A stretch of DNA of 64,000 bases from Lepus europaeus. Lineage: Eukaryota > Chordata > Mammalia > Lagomorpha > Leporidae. This document shows, one piece after another, positions 37,201 through 52,200 of this stretch. The stretch lies in assembly GCF_033115175.1 (NCBI RefSeq), contig NC_084837.1:30272266-30336265 (forward strand). Reading direction: 5' to 3'. The translations under genes and the position numbers were made by a program. The notes under the pieces are model-generated. The model saw only the letters and a program-made list of their open reading frames with translations. It made no database searches and was not told the DNA's origin. Within the stretch, counting starts at the first letter, position 1; each line of letters begins with the position of its first letter.

Positions 37201-40200
37201 ACTGCTAAATGACAATATACTAAAATTTTACATTCTGTCTTGATATTTAACATTAGAATTAGAATTAACAATTAGAAAATAAAATATAATTGATCTCTAC
37301 AGTTCTGATTACATCTTTACTACAACTATAAACATCTTAAACTGCAGCTGAAAGCAATCCTTTATAAAAACTCTCTCTTAAACAGACCTACATTAGCTAA
37401 AAACCTAAAATATAACAAACTTCCAATACACTGCCATTTATCAATTTAAAAGAAAATACTCTGCAACAGGAAAATTGTCTCATGGCTGCATTTGCTACAC
37501 TGTAGGAACTATAATGTTTTTGTTCAGAAGTGTCCTTGCAGGCCCTCTGTTTTACCCAATAATCAAAACGTCTTTTTAGTTTCTAAGAGGAAAACAGAAG
37601 ATGCCACAACATCTGCAACATTTTAAGTATGATAATCTTAATTTTCTTAAACTTCTAATTAAAAATAATCTGAAAAACAAACTTTTTAATGGCAACATCA
37701 GTTTAGAGGGACTGTTGTCCTCATTTAGTAATAAAACATATTACATACAGACCAAATTTTTCATCATAGTTGCCAAAGTGAAAAAAAACTGACCAGTTTT
37801 TTTTTAAATGAAAGTCAAAAAAATGAATACATACTTTGTCTCTTTCAATTGCTTCCAAAAGCACCTTTCTTGATTTTTGAAGGTTTTTTTGTATTTTGAA
37901 AAGATGTCGAGCTAGTTTGATAGCATAAAATGATGACTCATTATTTGATTTGGCATTTTTAATGGCGTCCTGAAGCAAATGTTCAGCTTCTTCCATATTT
38001 CCATGCCGCCGTTCTAAACTTACTCTTCGCAAACGAACCATTGCCAATCCTAGAACACATTCTTCAAATGTTCTCAAGATATTCCTGGCTTCATTAATAT
38101 TGCCTGGAAATAGTAATTAAGTGTTTATTCTTTCATTTAAACTTCTGAAATAGTCTTTACACCAGACATGGCAAACAACTTGAGGGCTAAGTCTAGCCCT
38201 ATGCCTTCTTAATAAAGAACTGCCATGCCCATTTGTTATGTATTACCTATGGCTGCTTTTGAGCTATAATGACAGAGTTGAATTGTTATGAAGGAGCATA
38301 CATGGCCTTCAAAGCCTAAATTATTTACTATCTGCTTCTTCAGAGGAAAAGTTAGTAAAACTCTGCTTTATGCCATCCCTCAACATACAACTTCTGTAAA
38401 TTTATCCTGAAATAACTTAAAATCCCCAAAATATATAACTACATTTCTTCATTCTTACCCTGTTGCTCCTCAAATGCTGCCCAAAGCATGTGCACCATGG
38501 GTTTCTTTGGAAGATGAATAGTACAAGCTCTGCTGAAGACATGCCTCACTCCTTCAATGCTATGGTTTTCCATGTACTTGGCATACTACATACAGAAAAA
38601 AGGAAGTATTGAATAATTTACAGTTGAACAAGCCATTAAATATGTGACAGAACGATAAAATTCTATTTTTAAACCCATTCAGCACCTTTATTGAACCACT
38701 AGACTAGTTTCTGTAAGGAAGGACGAAGAGAGGCAACGAGGTTGGCATATGCAGCAGTCAAATCTGGTTGCAAGCAGACCATCTCCTAATGCAACAGATA
38801 TAGTTATATGAACAACATTCAACAGAAGTACAAAAAAGGTTAGTCACTAGATCAATGTTTATAATGTATTCAAGTTTAAGAGAATAGAATTTGCTTACCT
38901 TAATCCAAAACTCCTCATAGAGGGCACATGATATGACACATCTTTCAAAGAGAACCACAACTCGTTCATGAGTCCCATTTTCAATTTCAAATTCTAAGTA
39001 TTCTTTCCAGTTTTTAAGTTGTGCCTTTTCCAACGGTTTCACATGAAAATAAGGTCTTTTAATCTGTAAAACAATTGTGATGTGGCATGAAAGTATCAAT
39101 ACTAATTCTAAAATATTCAAAAGTAAAAATACAAGTTATTTAAATTATAATTGATGATAATGAATGAAAGTGTTTTTAGTCCACTTATTTCATAATTAAA
39201 ATCCTTTTAGTTAAAAAACTTAAATTCCTCAGGATTTACAAATAAAGTAGCATGCATTTTCCATTCAATCAATTTTTGACAGAAATATTCCTTATGTATA
39301 TGAAATTTTATTCTTTGTTGTCAATTTAACAATTAGAACATAAAAACAGTGGTTGCCAGGGCCTAGGAGTGACCAGAAAGGACCTAAGGAGATCTTGTGG
39401 ACTGACAATATTTCTGTATCTTGACTGTTGACTATTGTGGTAATTAGTGTATATATGTATATAAATATATATATATATTTTTTTTTTTTCCCAAAGCCCA
39501 TTTTACAGCTAGCAACAACAACAAAAAAATCACATACTATGATTCTATCACATGAAAGGCCATTTGTAGGGAAATTTATGGAAAGAAAAAGTATATTAGT
39601 GGTACCTTGGGGCTAAAGGAGGGGAGTCAAAGGTGAGCTGGGGTAAGGGGCAGTGAACAGAGAGAGTGGTAGTTGTTGTTTTCTTTGAGATGATGAAGAT
39701 GTGGTGATAGTTATTTATCTTTGAATATACTAAAACTTAAACACTTTGAATGGATGATTTGTGTGGCATGTGAATTTTATCTCAATAAAACTATCAGAAA
39801 GAAACAGAAAAAGGAATTAAAACTGTGAGAAAAAACTCACTTTATTAAACACCTAAAATTGGTACACTTTATTGTATGTAAAGTATAACCAAATAAGGTT
39901 GATTTTAAAAAAACTGAATAATGAAATTGTTCAGATTAAGCAGAAATATCTTCATAATCAAGAGTAAGTCTAAATTCAGTAAGATTATAAAATAGATAAT
40001 GGGAACAATAAATGAACACTCACCTTATTACTTAAACATGTAAAAGTAAAGTGATAGATTACTATCCAAACTAGAAGAAAAATATATTATTTTTATGTTT
40101 TTATTTTGAAGACTATGATAAAACAAAAACACTTACACCTTCTTCAAATGTCCACCTTTTACTAACTTCATGTTCATTATAATTAAACATTTCTTGATGA

Positions 40201-43200
40201 ATCTCAATGATTCGATGTCTCATGTTTTCTATTTCAGTAATTAGCTTGGAAAGAAAAAGAAAAATCTCAAAAGTTATATACTAGTATTTTTCGGTATCTC
40301 AGATACTATAGTCTTAGAATAGTGGTGAGATTTAATTATTAGCAATTATATTCAAAGTCCAACTAATATAACTAACATTTAAAATGCAACATCCTAAAAA
40401 ACCAGTTTTTTACCTGTGCTTTTGTAATATGACTAGTAAATCACCACCTAGGCAAAATATCTCTCCTAAGCTATGTTATTTCTAGGTGTTTCAATAATAC
40501 CTGAAATTTGAAAACATCAGCTAAAGAATACTCAACTGTCCCAAATATTAAACAAGTTACAAATCACTGGGTAAAATAGAGGTATAATTTATCACTGTAC
40601 CACACATGCAGTGAGTGGATATAAGATATAGTTTCTCACATCTTGAAAGACTTTTGAGTAAGTCTCTTTACCTTTGCTGGATCAGTTATGTCTTCAATTC
40701 CAGATGGGAGATCATCACCAGGGGGACCATCATCACCACTATGCCCATTAACAGACGCTAATTCCCTTCTCAGCTGGATAAACTGTTCACCAGTTAAAAG
40801 ATCTCTAGGCAAGTTATTCTGTACATGGTCTTTAAATCTAAAGAAAGATAATAAAAAATAGATGCTCTATATAAAAATCACAATTTTAGAATGCTTGTTA
40901 TATTTCTATTACACTTTATTCCAAAGGAACTGATTTAAAGAAAGAAACCAAAATGTCATATCCTATTTCTTCTTTCTTTCTTTAGTGAAAGTTGATCACT
41001 TGATGAAACAGTCCACAAACATCTCCTCTTCCTAACTGTCTTTACAATACAATGGAGAAGGTGGGAACAGGCAAAATGCAAACTCCAGTTCTGTTATCAG
41101 TTACCTGAATTTAGGAAAATTTTCTTCTTTTTTAAATGTTTCCTCATTTGCAAAATGGAAAATTCTTGCAAAGTTCAATAAAACTAAGTATGCCAATCCA
41201 TATTTAAAAAGTAAATGATCACGGCTGCCACATGCAAAGCCAGTATTCCATATGGGCTCTGGTTCATTCACATTCAGTTCCTTGTTAATGTGTCTGGAAA
41301 AGCAGTGGAACATGACCCAAGTGCTTGGGCCCCTGCACCCAAATGGGAGACCCAGGAGAAGCTCCTGGGCTCTTGGCTTTGGCCTGGTTCAGCCATGGCC
41401 ATTCTAGCCATTTAGGGAGTGAACCAGCAGACAGAAGATATCTCTCTCCATGTCTGCTTCTCTTTCGATATCTCTCTCCATGTCTGCTTCTCTTTCTATA
41501 ACTCTGCCATTCAAATAAATAAATAAATTATAAATGATCACTTGCAAATGATGAACAAATATTAACAGGTCCTTCCCAGCCTTAACACCTGTGTGCGTGC
41601 TCACTGATCCAATGAAATTGCCCTAAGGAAGGTCACAATTGATCACTTACATGCAAAATTAAATGGACACTTATTTTGAGTAGTCTATCCTAGTAACAGC
41701 TTTGGTTCATGGCTGTGAACCACACCATACTTTTAGAACTTTCCTCCTCTCTTGGCTCCTAGGTTACTACTTTCTTGGTCTTCCTCCAAGTCTCTGCTGC
41801 TTGATCTGCTCTGGGTTCCCCCCTTCCTACCTGCCCTAAATGATAATATACTGAAAAATTCCACTCTCCATATTGTTCTCCATTTTATATACTTTCTGAC
41901 TAATCTTATTAGTGCACCTTGAAATAGTAATTCCCTGTATACTATGATGACTCAAAACTATTACCACAAGTATAGGCCTTTTACCTAAATTCCAGGTTAC
42001 CATATTCAGTACCAACACTCTGCTTAAAGAAATATAATTTTGAGCTAATCTATAGAGATTTTTTGAAGAAAATGCCATTATTTTATTCACATATGCCAAG
42101 TTATATACATACAAATGTCAATTGAAAAACCAAATTGAGGGGCTGGTGCTGTGGCCTAGTAGGCTAAGCCTTCTGTTTCAATCCAGCTCTCTGACTATGG
42201 CCTGGGAAAGCAATGGAAGATAGCCCAAGTGCTTGGACCCCTGTACCAGTGTAGGAGACGTGGAAGAAGCTCTTGGCTTCAGATCAGCCAACTCTGGCTA
42301 TTGTGGTCATTTGGGGAGTGAACCAGCAGATGGAAGATCTTTCTATCTCTCCCTCTGTCTGTGACTCTACTTCTCAAATAAAAACAAAAAGAAAATCAGG
42401 TTGAGAATTTAAACTAGCTACAATCTCAATTTTTATGTACTACAGGAATCTCACATACAACATGTCTTAAATGTGTGTCATCTTCATCTAAAAATTAACA
42501 CCCTCAACATTTCTAATCTTGATTAAAGGTCCTGTCAACCACTACATTTCCTAATCTTCTCTACCTATCACCCACACTCCAATCAATACTATGTCCTATT
42601 GATTCTACTTTCCAAATACATCTTCACAACCTCCTCACTTTTCACCCCAATAAAAATAAACTGATCTTCCAGCCTCTAGTCTCACCTCCCAATCCCACCC
42701 CAATATTGCTATCAGAAATGTTACTAAAAAGCAAGCATAAAATTAGTAGGACAAGCATTTAAGTCCAGTGGTTAAGATGCCTGTACTCCACATTGGAGTA
42801 CCAAGCTTTGATACACACCTCTGGCTCCTGACTTCAGCTTCAACTAATGCAGACCCTGGGAAACAGGGGTAATGGCTCAAATAACTGGGTTTCTACCACC
42901 TATGGGGAAGACCCACATTGAGGTCCTGGCTCCCAGCTTCAGCCCAGGCCAGCCCAGCCCCAGCCATTATGAGCATCTGAGGAGTCGATCAGCATATAGG
43001 AGGTTTCACTATCTCTTTCTCTATCTGCCTCTAATTTAAAAAAAGAATTTTAATTTTTTAAATGGCAAAGATGATCATCCCTCTCTTGGTATAATCACTT
43101 TATAAGGGCTTTTACCTTGCATTCAGACTAAAATTTAATGTACTTAAATAAATTTGGGGGCCAGTGCTGTGACATAGCAGGTTTATAAAGCTGCTGCCTG

Positions 43201-46200
43201 CAGAGCCGGCATCCCATCTGGGCGCTGGTTCAAGTCCCAGCTGCTCCACTTCCGATCCAGCTCTCTGCTATGGCCTGGGAAAGTAGTAGAAGATGGCCCA
43301 AGTCCTTGGGCCCCTGTACATGAGTGGGAAGACCTGGAGGAAGCTCCTGGCTTCGGATCAGCGCAGCTCAGGCCATGGTAGCCATCGGGGGAATAAACCA
43401 GCAGATGGAAGACCTCTCTCTTTGCCTCTCCTTCTCTCTCTGTGTAACTCTTTCAAATAAATAAATTTTTAAAAATAAATTTTTTTCCTATCCTGAACCA
43501 GACCTACCTCAAATCATCAACATAATTATCTGACATGGTTGCACATGTATCATCTGCTATAATCTTGTGCAATTTTCTCCCTCAAGTTTCTTTAATAAGC
43601 ATATGTAAATACACTAGAAACTAACTTAAATTTTGCAGTCAGACAATACAGAAGCTAACTTAACCTACTTCAATAGCAGGAGGCAAAAAACAGAGTGCCT
43701 TATTTTAGAGAAAGAAAAAATGAAGTAACTCTCAAATTAGTAGTATGAAAATGAACAGGCTTGGGGCCAGCGCTGTAGCACAGGTTAAACTGCCACCTGT
43801 GGTGCTGACATCCTAATATGGGTCCCAACTGTTCCACTTCTGATCTAGCTCCCTACGAATGTGCCTGGAAAAGCAGTGCAAGATGGCCCAAGTACTTGTG
43901 ACCCTGCACCCATATGGGGAGACCCCACCAAGAAGCTCCTGGCTTTGGATCAGCTCAGCTCCAGCTGTTGCAGCCATTCGGGGAGTGCAGCAGTGGATAA
44001 AAGATCTATGTCTCTCCCTCTGGCCCCCCACATTTTCTCTCTGTAACTACATTCCAATAAACAAATCTTTAAAAAAAAAAAGAAAATGAACAGATATAAC
44101 ACCAAGATGAGTATTAAAACTCAATTATAATCAGGATATAAATGAAAAGCTTCAAATAAAATTTAAAAATAACTAGAGTACATAATTTTTTTTTTTTTTT
44201 TGACAGGCAGAGTGGACAGTGAGAGAGAGAGAGAGAGACAGAGAGAAAGGTCTTCCTTTTGCCGTTGGTTCACCCTCCAATGGCCGCCGCGGCTGGCGCG
44301 CTACGGCCGGCGCGGCGCGCTACGGCCGGCGCACCGCGCTGATCCGATGGCAGGAGCCAGGTGCCTATCCTGGTCTCCCATGGGGTGCAGGGCCCAACTT
44401 GAACTTGGGCCATCCTCCACTGCACTCCCTGGCCACAGCAGAGAGCTGGCCTGGAAGAGGGGCAGCCGGGACAGAACCGGCACCCCGACCGGGACTAGAA
44501 CCCGGTGTGCCGGCGCCGCAAGGCGGAGGATTAGCCTAGTGAGCCACGGCGCCGGCCTAGAGTACATAAATTTAAAATGACTTATGGTTGGTCACTGAGG
44601 CACTGTGACCTGCAAAGTTGGCATCCCATAATGGAGCACCAATTCAAGTCCAGGCTGCTCTGTTTCCAATCCAGCTCCCTGCTGATGTTACTGGGAAAGC
44701 AACAGAGGATGGCCCAGCTGCTTGGGCCCCTGTCACACATGTGGAGATGAGGATGGAGTGCCTGGCTTTTGGCTTCAGCCTGATCCAGACCTGGCTATTG
44801 CGCCACTTGGGGACTGAACCAGTGGATGGCAGGTATCTCTCTCTCTTTGATTCTTCCTTTGTCACTCTACCTTTCAAACAACTAAATAAATCTTTAAAAA
44901 TAAAACAAAACACAGGGCCAGCATTATGGTGTAGTGGGTTGGACAGCTGCCCCTGATGTTAGTATCCCACATAAGAATTGGTTCAAGCCTGAGTCGCTCC
45001 ATTTCTGATATGGCTCCCTGTTAATGTGCTTGGGAAGGCAGTGGAAGATGGCCTGAGTGTTTGGCTGCCATTCATGTAGGAGATCCAGATGGAGTTCCAG
45101 GCTCCTGATTTTGGCCTGGCCTGGCCTGGCCCTGGGTATTGAGGCCATTTTGGAAGTGAACCAACAGAGGGAAATTATCTCTCTCTCCAGCCCTCAACCT
45201 GTCACTCTGCCTTTCAAATAAGTAGGTAAGCCTTTTAAAAAAAATAAAATGGTTTAACTACTAAATTATAAAATATTCTTTAAAATGCTAATGTTGCACA
45301 ATATTAACCAATAATTTTTCACTATTTTTTAGTCATCTAAAGCTAATGTTTATTTAATATAGACAGGTCACATAACTAATATATATTGTGTTCTATTCCT
45401 AGGTATAGTATAGACATACAAATTAAGGCTCAGAAACTGACAGACACACAGAGAATATAGAAGACATACATTCAAAGCAGTGTTGTCAGTGCCAATACAT
45501 GTAACAATATGGGTACATTGGTGGCACAAATGACAGACTAGATGTCTCAATACTGCACTTTTGGAAACCACTAGCACTTAGAAATTACCAGAGGCTAGCT
45601 TGAGAATTCAGAACTGATGACAAAGTGCTCATGTTAAAGATTTATTTTTTTTTTAATTTTTTTTTCTTTAAGAAATTTTCTTTTTTTTTTTTTTTTTGAC
45701 AGGCAGAGTGGATAGTGAGAGAGAGACAGAGATAAAGGTCTTCCTTTGCCGTTGGTTCACCCTCCAATGGCCACTGCGGCCGGGACATCGTGCTGATCCG
45801 AAGCCAGGAGCCAGGCGCTTCTCCTGGTCTCCCATGCGGGTGCAGGGCCCAAGCACTTGGGCCATCCTCCACTGCCTTCCCAGGCCATAGCAGAGAGCTG
45901 GCCTGGAAGAGGGGCAACCAGGACAGAATTCGGCGCCCCAACCGGGACTAGAACCCGGTGTGCCGGCGCCGCAGGCGGAGGATTAGCCTATTGAGCCACG
46001 GCGCCGGCCTCATGTTAAAGATTTAAATCAGACATTCCCTTGGAAAAAATGCTCAGTGCGAATTCAATATACAAATGTACACAATAGAAACGTTACCATA
46101 TCACTTTTTCTTTTTAATATGTCTCTTCCTTCTATACTTCTGACCTACTTGAGAGTAAGACCTTCTTTGGGTCTTAATTCTTACAATTTAAATGACATAT

Positions 46201-49200
46201 CAGTTGGTACCTATCAAGTGCTAAAATAAATGACTTTAAGCACAGAGCTTATGTTAGACAAAAAAAAACAAGTTTTCAAAGTAGTCGTGTATATTATTTT
46301 GCTTATATGAACTACAAGATTTATTTATACTGACTACTTGTAACTTTGCTATTAACTGATAAGGAAAGTATTTTTTAATATATTAAGTGAAAAACAGCAA
46401 ATTATAGGCAGTATATGTAAGCACCATTCTCTTATTTTTTTTTTTTTTTATTTGAATGGCAGACATGGAAAGAAAAAGACACACATTCACCTTACATCTA
46501 TAAGTTCACACCCCATATGCCCACAACAGCCAGAGCTAGGCCAGGCCAAAGCCCGGAGTCTAGAACTCAATCCAGCCCTCCTACCTAGGTTCCAAGTATT
46601 TGAGCCATCATCTGCTACCTTCCAGGATGCATATTAGCAGGAAGCTAGATTGGAAGTGGAGGAACCAGGACTCAAACCAGGTACTCCAATATGGGATGCA
46701 GGTATCCCAAGTATACTTTTAACCACTCTGCCAAATGCCTATTCCTCAACTGCCATAAAAACTCTAGAGGAGTTCCTATAAAAAAGTATTTGGAAAATAT
46801 ATCAAGATCTTTGGAGTGACAATGTTTAGTTCTAACTGGCTTCCAACCACTTACCAACTGTGGTCTTCTACAAATATGCTAATCTCTGTGCCTACACATT
46901 TAAAAAGTAATAGTAGCTACCTCATTGGGTTATTATGAAAATTGAGTTATTAACCAGTGTCTGGAATATGACAAATGTTATAAAGTGTTTTTGTAAACCA
47001 ATTTTTCCCTCACAATCAGTAAAGTTCTGATAATGACAAAATTTTATCTATACTTTAAATCACGGAATAATTAGTCTTTGAAAAGGCACCTTTGGTCTGT
47101 ATGTATTTTAAGTACCTTCATATTCACTAGTTCAATAAGGCATTTCTATAGGCCAAACCCTGTGTTAATAATATGTTTAAGTGTCACCTAGTACATTATA
47201 TTCTAAAAAAACCTGTCTGCCTCCTCTATTTCATCAAAAGCAGACAGTATATTCACAACTAGAAGGTACCTGTTTCTGAGTTAGTTCCATTTCTTTTATC
47301 TCTAGCAAACAGTTACACACTACTTTACATATGATTCATAATTCTTTTTGTTGTAAAGAAAAATTCAGAAAGTCATGTACTTAAAATGCAGTTAAGTTTA
47401 TACAATATTACTCCTAAAAATGACAAAAATGCAGATCATATGTCACTTAAGAAAACAAAAAACAGTCCTCATACTTTTTCACAAGGATTTTGTAGGAAAC
47501 CCCATCAGTGGGATTCTTTACAAACAGAAGAAAACATCATGGAAATCACAGTACACAGAAGTAGTTGTTTTAACAGTTACCATTAGAAAGAAATACCACT
47601 AAAGAAAATCACAGCAGAAAATTAAAATAGAATGATACTTTGTGTGAATATACACAGGACATAGTATATAAATCTATCACTGCTCTGACAAGACAGGATT
47701 CTGATGTTTCCTCATCCCTAAAATAGATAAGGAGAATCTTCTATGTAACAAACAGTAAAGTTCAGGGCAGGCATTTGACCTAGTAGTTAGACACCCACAT
47801 CCTGCATGGGAATGACTAGGTTTGATTCCCAGCTTCAGCCACTGACTCCAGTTTCCTGCTAATGTAAAGAAGTAGCAGTGATGGCTCAAGTAGTAAGATT
47901 CCCAATACCTTTTGGAAGACATGCACTAAGTTCTCAGCTCCCAGCTTCAGTCCCAACCAAGTGCCACTGTGGGGACTGAACCAGAGGATGGGAGCTTTCT
48001 CTCTGCTTTCTTCTCTCAAATGAATAAACAAAAATAAAAACAGTAAAATTTTCAATATTCTATAAAGTATATGGAAAATCATAAAAATTTTAAAATGTAT
48101 AAATTGTGATTAACAAGAAAATGTATCCCTGTTTCACTCTAGTAAAAATCTTATATACTATTTCAAAAGCATTATATGTAATATTAGGAATTAATTACCT
48201 AAGTAATAAATATTTGAAAAATCAGATTTTTCCACCTACCTCTGAAAATGATGACTATACAGCTGTGTTGGAATACCAAGAATACGATCGTAGATAGCTG
48301 TAACTTCTCTCAGGTTTCCCTGCTCATTTTCCCAGTTTATATACATTTCCCACAGTCTGTCAGATCGGAAATCTGTTCCTGCAGCTAGAACGGCATGCTC
48401 AAAAGTTCTGAAAAATTAAATTACTTTTAAGTTACATTTCCAAAACAAGTATCACTTTTAAAGTATTATTTTCAAATTTAGAAGATAATACTAAATTCAG
48501 AAATTTATATTTTTAACTCCTTCCTGTTCAAGCAGAGGAAAGCAGAGGAAATAATGCAAAGCCCAAAATAGCTGCTTTAAAAAGAGAAAAGTTAGATAAA
48601 TGTAACATTAAAAAGTAAAATGTACATACTGCAAACAGATTAGAGTGACACAGTTGATACTTAACAGATACTTGTACAGATTCATTTAGTGCAGAAGACA
48701 AAAATGTTTATAACAAGTAAGAATTTATTGAGAGGCAAATTTTAATTTAAGGAGCACTTTCCATCAAAATTAATTCTCCATGAAATGCAGGAAGTGTATA
48801 TACCTTAAATAAAAGGTTTCTGGGGGAAAATAAAAATAAAATAGTCATGCCTTGCCTTTAAAAAAATTAATTTTCCAACAAGGGAACAAGCTGCCATGTA
48901 AGAAAATAAGAAGTACACATATATATGTTTTGAACTTCTTAAAAGCCCGCCACAATCTTTATTTAAAACTGATCACAAAAATAAGTATTTTAAAATACTT
49001 GACAGATTTCTTGAGATTTCTGTAAACAAAATGTAATCATTATATTCAATATCGCAATGGTATAAAAATTTTGGTTACATATTTTTAAAATATATTATCT
49101 TAAAATTATGAGGGATTTTGGCCGGCGCCGTGGCTCAACAGGCTAATCCTCCGCCCTGCGGCGCCGGCACACCGGGTTCTAGTCCCGGTCGGGGCACCGA

Positions 49201-52200
49201 TCCTGTCCCAGTTGCCCCTCTTCCAGGCCAGCTCTCTGCTGTGGCCCGGGAGTACAGTGGAGGATGGCCCAAGTGCTTGGGCCCTGCACCCCATGGGAGA
49301 CCAGGAGAAGCACCTGGCTCCTGCCATCGGAACAGCGCGGTGCGCCGGCTGCAGCGCGCTACCACGGCGGCCATTGGAGGGTGAACCAACGGCAAAAGGA
49401 AGACCTTTCTCTCTGTCTCTCTCTCACTGTCCACTCTGCCTGTCAAAAATAAAAAAAAAAAAAAAAAGCATACATTAATAATATTCTACATACCTGTGCT
49501 AAAACGTTTCATATAAAATGACTGAATTATAGTAAAGTCACAAAACTCATTAAAAAAAAAATTATGAGGGATTTTATAAAATTATATTCCTAAAATTATC
49601 CTACAATTTTAAAACAATCTTGATCAAAGCTCTAGTGAACTTGGGATGGAAAAGGAAAATAAAACTAACTAATATTCATCTACTATACAAAAATGAAAAC
49701 TGTTTTTATAGAAGGACAATGTAATGGGCTTTTTCCTAAAAGTTATTGAAAACCCATAATACTGGGGCTGGCACTGTGGTGTAAGGGGTTAAACCCCTGC
49801 CTGTGATGCCAGCATACCATATGCCCACTGGTTCAAGACCCAGCTGCTCCACTTCTGATCCAGCTTCCTGATAATATGCCTGGGAAAGCAGCTGAAGATG
49901 GTGCAAATGCTTGGGCCCCTGCACTCACATGGGAGATCTGGAAGAAGCTCCTGATTCATCTGTTGCAGACATTTGGGGAGTGGACCAATAGATGGAAGAC
50001 CTCTCTCTCTGTCTCTACCTCTCTAACTCTTGCAAATAAATAAAAATAAACAAAGAAAAAGAACCACTGTCTTAGTAAAACAAAAACAACCTGGAAATGA
50101 TCACAAATCAAACCTTAAAACATTAAAAAAAAAAAAAATCAGTGCATGTGTAAGAATGTGGTAAATGGAGGCTGGCACTGTGGTGTTGTGGGTTAAACCT
50201 CTGCCTGTGGCACTGGCACCCCATATGGGCACAGGTTCATGTGCCGACTGGTCCTCGTCTGATCCAGCTTTCTGCTATGGCCTGGGAAAGCAGAAGATGG
50301 TCCAAGTGTTTGGAGCCCTGCACCGCCTGGAAAACTTGGGAGAAGCTCCTGGCTCCTGGTTTCAGAATGGCAAAGCTCTGGCCATTGTGGCCATTCAGGG
50401 AATGAACCAGCAGATGGAAGACCTTTCTCTCTGTCTCTTTCCCTCTGCCTGTAACTCTACCTCTCAAATAAACAAACAAATAAATAAATAACTCATAAAA
50501 ACAAAAAAAGCATCTAGTAAATGATAAGGTATTTTTAGGTCAATGCATAATGCTTAGACTACTCAGTATTGGGGAAAAAAATTCAAAAGCAAATTCACAA
50601 CAAATACAAACTAAATGCCAGACTGAATAAATGACAAATAAAATTGTAAAGCAATTAGAAAATTCAGTTTTTATATTCTTGGTAAGATAGGCACAAAATA
50701 CAGAAATCAATGTAAGATTAAAAACTGAACCACATTAAGAAAAAAATATTCAGTGATAAAAGACACTAAACAAGGGGCCAGACCTGTGGCACAGCAGATA
50801 AAACCGCCACCTGCAGTGCCAGCATCCCATAGGGGAGCCGGTTCAAGTCCCGGCTGCTCCACTTACAATTCAACTCTCTGCTATGGCCTGGGAAAGCAGC
50901 TGAAGATGGCCCAAGTACTTGGGCCCCTGAACCCACATAGGAGACCTAGAAGAAACTCCTGGCTCCTGGCTCCAGATCAGGGCAACTCCAGCCACTGTGG
51001 CCATTTGAAGAGTGAACCAGTGGATGGAAGACCGCTCACTCGCTTGCTTGCTCTCTCTCTCTCTCTCTCTGCCTGTCCTTCTCTGTTTAACTCTTTCAAA
51101 TAAATAAATCTTTAAAAATAAAAGACACTAAACAAAGTTAAAAGACATGACAACACTGAAGGAAACATGCTTTATGTAAAGAGAAAAAAAAGTGTATGTG
51201 TATGTTTGTAAGGTTCCAGGAGAATAAACCCAAAATGATTCAAGAAATTAATGTGCTAGGGTCAGTGCCGCTGCACAGTGGGGTAAGCTCCCCTTTGCAA
51301 TGTATAGGCATCTCATATTGGATCACAGGTTTTTGAGCTGGGTGCTGTTTTCAATCCAGCTCCATGGTAATGTGCCTGGAAAAACAGCAGAGAATGGCCG
51401 AAGTGCTTGGGTCCCTGCCACTCACATGGGGCACCCAAATGGAGTTCCAGGCTCCTGGCTTTAGCCTGGCCCACCCCTGGCTTTTCTAACCATTTTGGGA
51501 GTGAACCAGCAGGTGGAACATCTTTCTCTGTCTCTCGACCCCTACTCTTCTTGTTATTCTGCCCTTCAAATAAACAAAACTTTAAAAAAAAAAAAAAAGC
51601 AAAGTACTTAATGAATTAATATGCCAAAGAAAAGTACAGGGAGGAGATGGAAGGACTGTACAGTGACGAAATACAGAATGTTTAGATGACCGTCTCTTTG
51701 ATCGATGGTGAGAAATCTTCAACCTCCTTTTCTACCCAGTTATGGGATTTCAGAAGCTAGTTTACATTCCTCAGGTAGATCAGATAATGCTTCTCTGAAG
51801 AAACTGCTTGGCTCAGGAATAAAATATAATGATATCAACACTGGAAATCTCCCAACAAAAACCTCAGTGGCTTTCTGATCACCCTACTGTAAAACCTTGC
51901 TGGCTAGCTGGCAACACCCTATACAAAACACACACAGATTCCATATAGCTTGTTAATATCTAGTCTTAACAACAACAAAATCCAGAGATTAGACATTTCA
52001 GATGACAATAACAAAAACTTCAGAGAAAACAGTGTTGAGACAGGGGAAAACTTCAATTACCCTTAATATCTTCAAAGAAGTAATAAAAATATAGGCAGCC
52101 ATGAAACAAGAATAGAAGGATATAAGAGGAACATTCAAAAAAACAAGAAAGAATTCAGGATATTAAAAACCTGATGGCAGATATTAAAAATCCAATACAA

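Larger units (their letters stand above)
42470..43620 (+). repeat. L2, split by two CSINEs
   Basis: Pieces at about 42470-42745, 43050-43155 and 43480-43620 follow the L2 order. Confidence 0.45.
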
